Positions 7,737-15,271 of a stretch of DNA of 23,411 nucleotides are shown piece by piece. How positions within the stretch are numbered: position 1 is the first letter of the stretch; every line of letters begins with the position of its first letter. The translations under genes and the position numbers were made by a program. The DNA lies in IMG/VR virus record IMGVR_UViG_3300033143_000290, positions 1 through 23,411 of that record; one strand, written 5' to 3'. This stretch comes from a virus. The notes beneath the pieces are model-generated. The model searched no databases. It was not told the origin of the DNA and was given only the letters and a program-made list of their open reading frames with translations.

Positions 7737-8489
7737 ATGGCAGTAAATATAAACACGGTATATCAAACAGTCTTGTATATTATAAACAAAGAACAAAGAG
7801 GTTATATTACTCCAGCTGAATTTAACAGTTTAGCAACACAAGTACAAGACGAAATCTTCCAATCATACTTTCCTGATGGTAATCAAGTTAATAGAGTAAA
7901 TCAAAACAACACTCAAAATGATACAGAGTTTTTTGACATGTTTAAGGACATATCTTATAAATTATACCCTTTTGAAAGAAATGTTGAATTTTCTTTAGAC
8001 AGTGTTACTTTTGGCTTTTACACTCTTTTACCTATTTATAAGTTAGGTGAAATAATATCTACATATAAAGGACAACCACAATTTGATTCTATAACACAGT
8101 TGACTAGTAAAAAAGATTACGAAAAAATAATTAGATCAAAATTAACTAAACCTACAAAAAAGTTTCCTATATGCACTACAACCTACGCTCTTGGAAATGG
8201 CGATGCTGTGTTTGGACAATTAATTGTCAATGTTTTTCCTCAGCCAACTAGTGTTAACATAAACTGTCTTATTAAACCCACGCCTCCTAAATGGGGTTTT
8301 AACGTAGGACCTCAAGGTCAATATCTTTTTAATGGAGGTGCTTCTGTAAATTTTGAACTAGATATATCAGAGCAACCAAACATTATAACAAATATATTAA
8401 AATATTGTGGTATAATAATAAAAGATCCAACAATAATACAAACAGCTGAACAAGAATCAAAATCTGTTGAAGCAAATTTAAAATCTTAA
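7737..8489 (+). CDS. Probable neck/connector (ring) protein
   Basis: This 250-residue protein begins with NINTVYQTVLYIINKEQRGYITPAEFNSLATQVQDEIFQSYF, a helical block (residues 4-45) I recall from proteins just upstream of gp4-like adaptors in crAss-like and marine Bacteroidota podophages. The middle and C-terminus look beta-rich (residues 80-215). There are no catalytic motifs, signal peptide or membrane segment. It is the first gene after the terminator and lies four bases before the gp4-like gene, so it probably forms one of the rings joining the portal to the tail. The role is inferred from position; a tail-completion or chaperone-like role is also possible. Its ATG follows AAATAA with no Shine-Dalgarno sequence. 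Confidence 0.55.
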   Translation: MAVNINTVYQTVLYIINKEQRGYITPAEFNSLATQVQDEIFQSYFPDGNQVNRVNQNNTQNDTEFFDMFKDISYKLYPFERNVEFSLDSVTFGFYTLLPIYKLGEIISTYKGQPQFDSITQLTSKKDYEKIIRSKLTKPTKKFPICTTTYALGNGDAVFGQLIVNVFPQPTSVNINCLIKPTPPKWGFNVGPQGQYLFNGGASVNFELDISEQPNIITNILKYCGIIIKDPTIIQTAEQESKSVEANLKS

Positions 8490-8493
8490 ATAA

Positions 8494-9732
8494 ATGAGTT
8501 TAGTAACAGAAACAAATCAACAATATTACGCTGGATCACAAGGATTTAAAGGCAATGTAACTAATGATGCTAACCAAGAATTTACAACAACATTTGACAC
8601 AGATCTAATTTTAGGTAACACAGATAGTTGGGACCCCGCTAATTCTGAATATGTTTTAAATAATTTTAAAGTTTATACGAGTCCTACTGGTATAGCAGGA
8701 TCTTGGTCAGAATGGGTGACACAATTAATTGTAACAAACAATGTTATAAAGTTAGTAGCACCTCCAGGTTCAAATGCCTTTATAGTTGTTCAATTAAAAT
8801 CATTAGATGGTGGTAAGTATGGTCAAACAGCTAACGAAAAAGCCTTTGGTCAAACAGTTGAAAACAATTATGGATCCTATCAATACGTAACACTACATGA
8901 TATTATAAATAATTACATGGTAGGATATGTTGGTGATGGTAAGTTAATACAAACCGCTAAAAAATCTGATATTTTATTTTTTGCTAAAAGATCATTACAA
9001 GAATTTAGCTACGATACTTTAAAAAGTATAAAATCATCTGAGCTTACAGTTCCAGATTCTCTTTCTGTTATAATACCTCAGGACTATGTAAACTATGTCA
9101 GTTTGTCATATATAGACGCTTTTGGCGTTAAAAGACCTTTATATCCAACAAACAATTTAACAACAAATCCTTATTACAAATTGCTACAAGATGAATCAGG
9201 TGTTCCAATACAAGATAGTTTAGGTAGCGACACAGAAGGTACTTCTATTACTGAAGAAAGATGGAGAAACGCAAACGTTAAATTAATAAACGGTCAATGG
9301 TATGAAAACTACGAAGACTTTGGATACGCATGGGACAATTATGGAATGAACGGTCCTTTTAATTGGGGAAGATTATACGGTTTGGATCCTCAATACTCAC
9401 AAGCCAATGGTTGGTTTGGTATAAACGAAAGAGAAGGTAAGTTTACTTTTTCAAGCAACTGTGTTAACAAGCTTATTGTTCTTGAGTATATATCAGACGG
9501 TTTAGCTTATGACCTGGATACTAAAGTTCCTAAAATGGCTGAAGAAGCTATGTACAAAAGTATATCTTATTATTTATTGTCTACAAGAGCTAATGTTCAG
9601 GAGTATGTAGTACAAAGATACAGAAAAGATAAAAGCGCTGCTTTAAGAAATGCTAAAATAAGATTATCTAACATTAAACTAAACGAATTTGTTCAAGTAA
9701 TGAGAGGTAAATCTAAATGGATAAAACACTAA
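8494..9732 (+). CDS. P22 gp4-like head-tail adaptor with extra N-terminal beta domain
   Basis: The 412-residue product has two parts. Residues 1-110 are polar, beta-rich and virion-like (QQYYAGSQGFKGNVTND, DTDLILGNTDSW). Residues about 130-412 match the pattern of P22 gp4-type tail accessory factors: a helical start (LHDIINNYMVGYVGDG and AKKSDILFFAKRSLQEFSYD), the segment LTVPDSLSVIIPQDYVNYVSLSYID, and a helical C-terminus with the VPKMAEEAMYKSISYYLLSTRANV block and basic tail. In P22, gp4 multimers bind under the portal and form the platform for the rest of the tail, so the same is inferred. The beta domain ahead of it is not part of classical gp4 and may decorate the neck. The next gene starts six bases after the stop. 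Confidence 0.7.
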   Translation: MSLVTETNQQYYAGSQGFKGNVTNDANQEFTTTFDTDLILGNTDSWDPANSEYVLNNFKVYTSPTGIAGSWSEWVTQLIVTNNVIKLVAPPGSNAFIVVQLKSLDGGKYGQTANEKAFGQTVENNYGSYQYVTLHDIINNYMVGYVGDGKLIQTAKKSDILFFAKRSLQEFSYDTLKSIKSSELTVPDSLSVIIPQDYVNYVSLSYIDAFGVKRPLYPTNNLTTNPYYKLLQDESGVPIQDSLGSDTEGTSITEERWRNANVKLINGQWYENYEDFGYAWDNYGMNGPFNWGRLYGLDPQYSQANGWFGINEREGKFTFSSNCVNKLIVLEYISDGLAYDLDTKVPKMAEEAMYKSISYYLLSTRANVQEYVVQRYRKDKSAALRNAKIRLSNIKLNEFVQVMRGKSKWIKH

Positions 9733-9738
9733 AATTTA

Positions 9739-12700
9739 ATGGCTAAAGTTCAAAATACTTTTATAAAGTCTAAGATGAATAAAGACTTGGACGCTCGTAT
9801 ATTGCCAAATGGTGAATATAGAGATGCTCAGAACGTACAAGTAAGTAAGTCTGAAGGCGCTCAAGTGGGTAATTTAGAAAACACTCTTGGTAATGTTGAA
9901 ATATTAGATCTTAACAATTTACTTGTTACAGGTGGTTTAAAGTGTATAGGAAATTTTCCAGATGAAATAAACAGCACGGTATATTTGTTTTTTACAAACA
10001 ATTCTTTATCAACGTATGATCCAAATGCTAATCATTTTATATTATCATATAATACTTTAACGGAGGTTTCAACCGTTTTAGTAAGAGGCGCGTTTTTAAA
10101 TTTTTCTAAATTAAACATAATAACAGGTGTAAACATATTAGAAACTTTGTTGTTTTGGACAGACAATAGGAATCAGCCTAGGGTTATAGATGTTTCATTG
10201 GCTCCATCCGCTAGAGCTGGAGATATTAATCCAACGTATTATCAAACAGAAGACCAAATATCTGTTGCTAAATACAACCCTTATAAGTGTATGGAGTTGT
10301 ATCAAGAAAGCTTATTAGATCCTGGTAATTTTGAAACCACAATGAAAGATGTTAGTAGTAAGTTTTTACCAAACGGTGGGTTAGGTAGAAAAACTGGTCC
10401 TTATGTTTCTGCTGCTAGTATAACTTTAGACGCTGGCTCTGTAATAGGTGATATAATGAATCCTAACGGTGTTTACGGTACAACAGCAACTATAGGCTAT
10501 ATAACCTCAGCTGGCGGTGATATAGTTCCAATTACGGGCGCTACATTAGATCCAGGTAATCCACCAACATATGACGCTGCTTTAAATGAGTGGACTATAA
10601 CAATAACTGGTGGAGTTTTTCCTAATATTACAGGTGGTACGGAAGTATATCAAATTATAATAAATCCTAATCCTTACTACAATGCAACTTTTTCTGGAGA
10701 TAAAGATTATTTAGAAAGTAAATTTGTAAGATTTAGTTATAGATTTAAATACCAAGATAATACTTATTCTATATTTGCCCCATTTACTCAAATAGCTTTT
10801 ATACCTAAGCAAGATGGTTATTTTTTGTATGTTAAAAAAGAAGGTGTACAAGACGTAGATGATCAAGAAGAAGCTTATAGAAGTACTGTTGTTTATTTTG
10901 TAGAAAACAAAGTAAACGATATAAATCTTAGAATACCACTTCCTTTTACTAGTTACGATATGCAAGAGGCTTTAAAACTTAAGTCTATAGACATACTTTA
11001 TAAAGAGTCTGATGGGCTAACTGTAAAGGCTATTGAAACTATTCCAGTGCAAGATGTTACAGAAAGTTCAGGTACTTGTTTAATAAAAGGTGATCAACCT
11101 TCACCAGCAGGTATAATCACGGCTGGTACACCTATTGTAGTAGAAAATATTAAAGGTAAACTAAATGTAGGTGATATTGTTACAGGTAATAATATTCCAG
11201 ACGTAACAACATTAGTTAGCTTTACACCAGATAACCCAAACAACCCAGTATCAGGTGAAATAATTTTAGATCAAGATGTTTCTAGTCCTGGACTACAAGA
11301 TGCTCAAGTTTTAATAGTAGGTGATTTAAATTATTTTGACTATAATTATAAATCTTCTAAACCTACTAAAACGATACCTGAGTCTGAATTAATAAGAGTT
11401 TATGATAAAGTTCCTGTAAAAGCATTAGCTCAAGAAGTAGCTGGCAATAGAGTAATGTATGGTAATTTTTTAAATAAAATTGATCCACCTGATTTTATAA
11501 ATTACAATGTAGCTGTTACTGAAAAATCTGATTTTTCTGTTAGAACATTTGAGGCTGCTACTCTTCCTGCGTTTGCAGGTGGTGCTTTTTTAGCTGGAGA
11601 TACTATACAGGTAGAGTTTACTAAACTAGTAGATCCACCAGATGGGCTTTTTGCTGGTATGGTTATAACATCTTCTACTTATGGAGTAAATATACCTGAT
11701 GGAACAATAGTTACATCTACAGATAATAATGGTCAAGGTCCTGGTTTTACTGCAAATATAACTTTAGATCAAAATGTTGTTTTACCTGCCGGAGTTATAA
11801 TTTTTATACTTGAACCAGGTGGCACTACTGAAAATTCCACAAGCGTAATAGAATATCCTAATCACTCTGTTAAAACAAATAGAAACTATCAAGTAGGTTT
11901 TGTTTTGTCAGATAGATACGGAAGACAATCAAGTGTAATACTAACAAACAGTAAAGAAGAATTAACTGTTAATGGTGTTTCTTACATAGGTTCAACATTG
12001 TATTCACCTTACATAGATGAAGGCGTAGACAAAGATGAATGGAAAGGTAATTCTATAAAATTACTAGTTAACGAACCAATAACATCTAACATCTACAATG
12101 GCGACACGACTAGTGTTAATTATAATCCTTTAGGTTGGTACTCATATAAAGTAGTAGTAAAACAAACAGAGCAAGAATATTATAATGTTTATTTACCTGG
12201 TATAATGGCTGGGTATCCTGAAGATGAATTATTAGAAATAGGTAACACATCTCACACTGTGTTAATAAACGACAACATTAATAAAGTACCTAGAGATTTA
12301 ACAGAAGTTGGACCAGAACAAAAACAATTTAGAAGTTCTGTACAATTGTTTGGTAGAGTAGAAAACACCACTACAATAATAATTGATACAAATCCAGGTT
12401 CTTCAACCACTCAATACTATCCTGATACTAATTCTGATACTGTTTCAACAATATCAACTGTTATTGATTTGTTTGATTATGATCCAATAAAACCGCTACA
12501 ACCAAACTTTTTTCCACAGTTTTATGCTTTAGATTCAAGTCCTTTAATAGCTAGAATAAGTACAGATAAACAGATAGGTCAAACCTCACAAACTAATTAC
12601 GCTCCGGCAGCGGCAAAAGTAGCGACGCTTATTCCACCTTCTGCTCCAAGTTTTACAATAGAATTAAATGAAGTTGTTGGAACCATAAACACAGGTGATT

Positions 12701-15237
12701 TAGTTTTTGGCGGAGACTTACCTGAAGGCGTTTACGTTGATAGTTTTACTCCTGGCACACCTGGAACTTTAACTATAAAAAGATTGTCAAGCTTTTTTGA
12801 CATCGCTATTGAAGCTGGTGTAGACTTAACATTTGTTCCTTCTATAAATCCTACTACAGGACCTCCATTTATACTAGCTAAACCTGGACTACAATATTTA
12901 GCTATATATGAAACTGAACCTGTAGAAAGCTTATTAGATATTTTTTGGGAAACATCTACTAGTGGTAAAATATCAGATTTAAATAGTACTATAATAAATA
13001 ATCAAAGTGAACCTGCTGCCGCTAACATAGGTGGTTGGAATGATGATACATTTAATGAAGGACTTGTGGCACAGTCAGATATATTAGCTGCGCCTTTTAA
13101 TTTAGTTAATGACTTTGGGGCTGATATAGTTTTAACTCCAGCCATGATTGCTAATGGTGATGGATTATTTTTAATAGATGTAGAAAATGGTCTTGGTGAA
13201 TCTGTATACACTGGCTTTGTTAGCACACCTACAACAGGTCCTAATTATTTTATATTAAGAGATACTAGTCCTGGAACAACAGGTGAAGGCCCTTGGCAAA
13301 TAAGAACAACAGATAGTACAGATACAGCTGTAAATTTTTACGATAATATATTTTACATGTATGATGTCGCGGGTGAGCAAACAAACCCTTTAAGAAATTT
13401 TACATTTAAGTTTAACGCTGTTGTAGAAGGTCAAGTCACTGAAATAACAGAAACAGCTTCTTTAAGAAACGTTGCTCCATATTTTACAACTGTTACGCAA
13501 ATTGATTCTGTAATAGCTGGATCCCCATTAACATTTCCAGCAATTCCAGTTTCACCTAACATAATTTTATGTGAAGCCAAAAGAAACGAACAGAATATAC
13601 TCGACGTTCAAAGTGTAAACGGAGCTAATAATACAGCTTTAGATCAACTAGATAAATCCTATGTTGGTTATACTAATTTTACGCCACCATCACCTTTTAT
13701 ATATAGACAAAAAATAGGTTCTTTTACTCAAGACGCGCCTGATGCTTTATTAGATGGTGAACCTATATTTTCATTAACGCCTAGTGGAACACTTATTAAT
13801 AACAAATCTGATGATCCAACATTACAAGCTTTAACGTATTATGTTATAATAAGAGTTCAAGACGCCGGTGATTTTCAAGATTTAATTATAGAGGTAGACA
13901 TGTCTTTAGACTTACCTACTGATATAATTAAAAATAAAGTTATACATTCTGTGCAAACAATGGGTGGCTGGGGTAATTATTTTAGTCAACCTGCGGCACA
14001 AAACACTTCTAGCTTTGGAGGTGATAATTATATTGGACAAGGACCTTTTTATCAAGGAGTAACATATTACAATACAGGTAGTACCCAATTTAGTAGTGAT
14101 GCTACAAAAGGAAGTACTTATCGCATTAACATGAGACCTGTTGGTCACCCTTATACTTTAATAGATACTAGTGCTGGGGGTATACCAGGTTTATTACCTT
14201 CACAATTTGGTTATTTTGCTTATGCTGCTGGATTTTTTAATAATAGTTTTGAAAGTCAACAAGGCGCAACTGCTCAATCTGGAGATAGACCTTTTAGTAG
14301 ATTTAGTAGAGCACTAACAACTAGATATGGTGTAGATTCTTCTTTATCTTTAGATTCACCACCAATAATAATACCATTTGATAATCCTGATAGTTTTAAC
14401 AATAGGGTTATACAGACAACATCTCCTAATATGATAGAGTTTGGAACGGCTGGATCAACAGTTGGAACAGCTTATATAATGGTTTATGGAATTGCAGAAA
14501 TAACAGCAATTGATTTAGACGGACAAAGAGGATTACGAAATACACCTTTTAGTAATGGTAATGACAATAGAAGAACAACAATGAGTATAAACATGATTTC
14601 TGGTAAATTTCCACATTCTTTGATGAGATTTCAAGTTGTTCCACAAACTGAAGTAGGAACACCTCATTTACCCCCTGTTTGCTATACAACTTACCCAATA
14701 GCTTTGTCTGGTGATTTAGATAACAATAAAATGGTTACTTGGACTTGTACTCCTAATTCTAGTGGAACTGCTGGTGATATTAACATTGCAGGTAATGTTC
14801 AAGCAATGTGTTTACAAGGAGGTGGAGTAGATGGTAATACAAATAGAGTTAACTACACGCCACAAGTTGGTGATAAAATTTATTTCTACGGAGGTGATCA
14901 TCAAAATTATGAAGATTGGGCTGAATGGTGGAATAATTCTGAAAATACATATTATGGTAGTCCTTGGTATTTTAATACAGATTTAGAGCAATTAGAAAGA
15001 ACTTTAAATTATTCTCCTTGGGCCGGAACCGGTAGTCAATGGTATTGCTGGAATCCCACATGTGATCAAGGTTTTCAATTTTCCCAGAACAGGCCAGAGC
15101 TAAAACACACTTTACCCGCAGACTGTATTAACAACTCTAATGAATGGTATGAGGCTAATTATTTAGCTCAAATTACATACGCGGGTATTGAAGGTGAAGT
15201 GCAAAATTATAGTAATTTAGAGTTTGAATTAATCTAA
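9739..15237 (+). CDS. Giant gp10-like tail tube/stabilisation (muzzle-type) protein
   Basis: At 1832 residues this is the largest complete gene in the window. The N-terminus (MNKDLDARILPNGEYRDAQN, then LENTLGNVEIL) is the hallmark of P22 gp10-like stabilisation proteins, which close the portal channel; crAss-like phages carry a very large version. Further typical blocks include ETLLFWTDNRNQPRVIDV (about 136-153), SKFVRFSYRFKYQDNTYSIFAPF (about 325-350), RVYDKVPVKALAQEVAGNRVM (about 555) and GFVLSDRYGRQSSVI (about 722). Three copies of a beta-rich module interrupt this framework (residues 463-529, 620-694, 970-1035). Residues about 1242-1391 look cadherin- or Ig-like (LRNVAPYF start, YYVIIRVQDAGDF end). 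The last 300 residues are rich in Cys, Trp and Tyr and could contact the host surface. The gp10-type call is firm; the C-terminal role is inference. Confidence 0.8.
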   Translation: MAKVQNTFIKSKMNKDLDARILPNGEYRDAQNVQVSKSEGAQVGNLENTLGNVEILDLNNLLVTGGLKCIGNFPDEINSTVYLFFTNNSLSTYDPNANHFILSYNTLTEVSTVLVRGAFLNFSKLNIITGVNILETLLFWTDNRNQPRVIDVSLAPSARAGDINPTYYQTEDQISVAKYNPYKCMELYQESLLDPGNFETTMKDVSSKFLPNGGLGRKTGPYVSAASITLDAGSVIGDIMNPNGVYGTTATIGYITSAGGDIVPITGATLDPGNPPTYDAALNEWTITITGGVFPNITGGTEVYQIIINPNPYYNATFSGDKDYLESKFVRFSYRFKYQDNTYSIFAPFTQIAFIPKQDGYFLYVKKEGVQDVDDQEEAYRSTVVYFVENKVNDINLRIPLPFTSYDMQEALKLKSIDILYKESDGLTVKAIETIPVQDVTESSGTCLIKGDQPSPAGIITAGTPIVVENIKGKLNVGDIVTGNNIPDVTTLVSFTPDNPNNPVSGEIILDQDVSSPGLQDAQVLIVGDLNYFDYNYKSSKPTKTIPESELIRVYDKVPVKALAQEVAGNRVMYGNFLNKIDPPDFINYNVAVTEKSDFSVRTFEAATLPAFAGGAFLAGDTIQVEFTKLVDPPDGLFAGMVITSSTYGVNIPDGTIVTSTDNNGQGPGFTANITLDQNVVLPAGVIIFILEPGGTTENSTSVIEYPNHSVKTNRNYQVGFVLSDRYGRQSSVILTNSKEELTVNGVSYIGSTLYSPYIDEGVDKDEWKGNSIKLLVNEPITSNIYNGDTTSVNYNPLGWYSYKVVVKQTEQEYYNVYLPGIMAGYPEDELLEIGNTSHTVLINDNINKVPRDLTEVGPEQKQFRSSVQLFGRVENTTTIIIDTNPGSSTTQYYPDTNSDTVSTISTVIDLFDYDPIKPLQPNFFPQFYALDSSPLIARISTDKQIGQTSQTNYAPAAAKVATLIPPSAPSFTIELNEVVGTINTGDLVFGGDLPEGVYVDSFTPGTPGTLTIKRLSSFFDIAIEAGVDLTFVPSINPTTGPPFILAKPGLQYLAIYETEPVESLLDIFWETSTSGKISDLNSTIINNQSEPAAANIGGWNDDTFNEGLVAQSDILAAPFNLVNDFGADIVLTPAMIANGDGLFLIDVENGLGESVYTGFVSTPTTGPNYFILRDTSPGTTGEGPWQIRTTDSTDTAVNFYDNIFYMYDVAGEQTNPLRNFTFKFNAVVEGQVTEITETASLRNVAPYFTTVTQIDSVIAGSPLTFPAIPVSPNIILCEAKRNEQNILDVQSVNGANNTALDQLDKSYVGYTNFTPPSPFIYRQKIGSFTQDAPDALLDGEPIFSLTPSGTLINNKSDDPTLQALTYYVIIRVQDAGDFQDLIIEVDMSLDLPTDIIKNKVIHSVQTMGGWGNYFSQPAAQNTSSFGGDNYIGQGPFYQGVTYYNTGSTQFSSDATKGSTYRINMRPVGHPYTLIDTSAGGIPGLLPSQFGYFAYAAGFFNNSFESQQGATAQSGDRPFSRFSRALTTRYGVDSSLSLDSPPIIIPFDNPDSFNNRVIQTTSPNMIEFGTAGSTVGTAYIMVYGIAEITAIDLDGQRGLRNTPFSNGNDNRRTTMSINMISGKFPHSLMRFQVVPQTEVGTPHLPPVCYTTYPIALSGDLDNNKMVTWTCTPNSSGTAGDINIAGNVQAMCLQGGGVDGNTNRVNYTPQVGDKIYFYGGDHQNYEDWAEWWNNSENTYYGSPWYFNTDLEQLERTLNYSPWAGTGSQWYCWNPTCDQGFQFSQNRPELKHTLPADCINNSNEWYEANYLAQITYAGIEGEVQNYSNLEFELI
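11125..11325 (+). repeat. Beta-module, copy 1 (in the gp10-like protein)
   Basis: Residues 463-529 fit the pattern G-x-[IL]-x-x-G-D-x-V-x-G-x-x-[IL]-P followed by a [TV]-x-V-x-S-F turn and a closing G-x-[IL]-x-L strand. The visible core is KLNVGDIVTGNNIPDVTTLV. Related copies lie at 11596, 12646 and 16715. Confidence 0.65.
11596..11820 (+). repeat. Beta-module, copy 2
   Basis: Residues 620-694 show the same order of elements: GLFAGMVITSS, then GVNIPDGTIVTST, then a variable Gly-rich loop, then ITLDQNVVLPAG. The ending shares the LDQ-N/D-V strand with copy 1 (ILDQDVSSPG). Confidence 0.65.
12646..12843 (+). repeat. Beta-module, copy 3
   Basis: Residues 970-1035 contain GTINTGDLVFGGDLPEGVYV, then DSFTPGTPGTLTIKRL, then a strand ending DLTFVPS. 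It keeps the spacing of the G-D-x-V-x-G and L-P-x-G elements of the other copies. Confidence 0.65.
13462..13911 (+). other. Cadherin/Ig-like domain within the gp10-like protein
   Basis: About residues 1242-1391. It opens with NVAPYFTT, contains FSLTPSGTLINNKSDDPTLQ, and closes with YYVIIRVQDAGDFQDLIIEV, the order seen in cadherin-like repeats (N-x-A-P start, a D/S-x-x-T-G-x-L loop, Y-x-x-x-V-x-x-x-D-x-G end). Such domains often sit in surface adhesins. This is pattern reading only. Confidence 0.45.
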
Positions 15238-15271
15238 AGTAATTTATTTAAAAAATAAGTAATAATTAAAT

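Noticed and set aside
10711-10965. Reverse-strand open frame within the giant tail gene, and others at 307-501, 4054-4260, 5368-5634, 13002-13226, 13912-14148, 17671-17964 and 20665-20859
   Set aside because: All lie opposite well-supported genes, have low-complexity products typical of antisense frames, and lack credible start contexts.
15238-15271. A programmed frameshift joining the two gp10-like tail genes
   Set aside because: The first gene ends at an ordinary stop and the second has its own ATG after an A/T-rich spacer; no slippery heptamer with overlapping frames is present.
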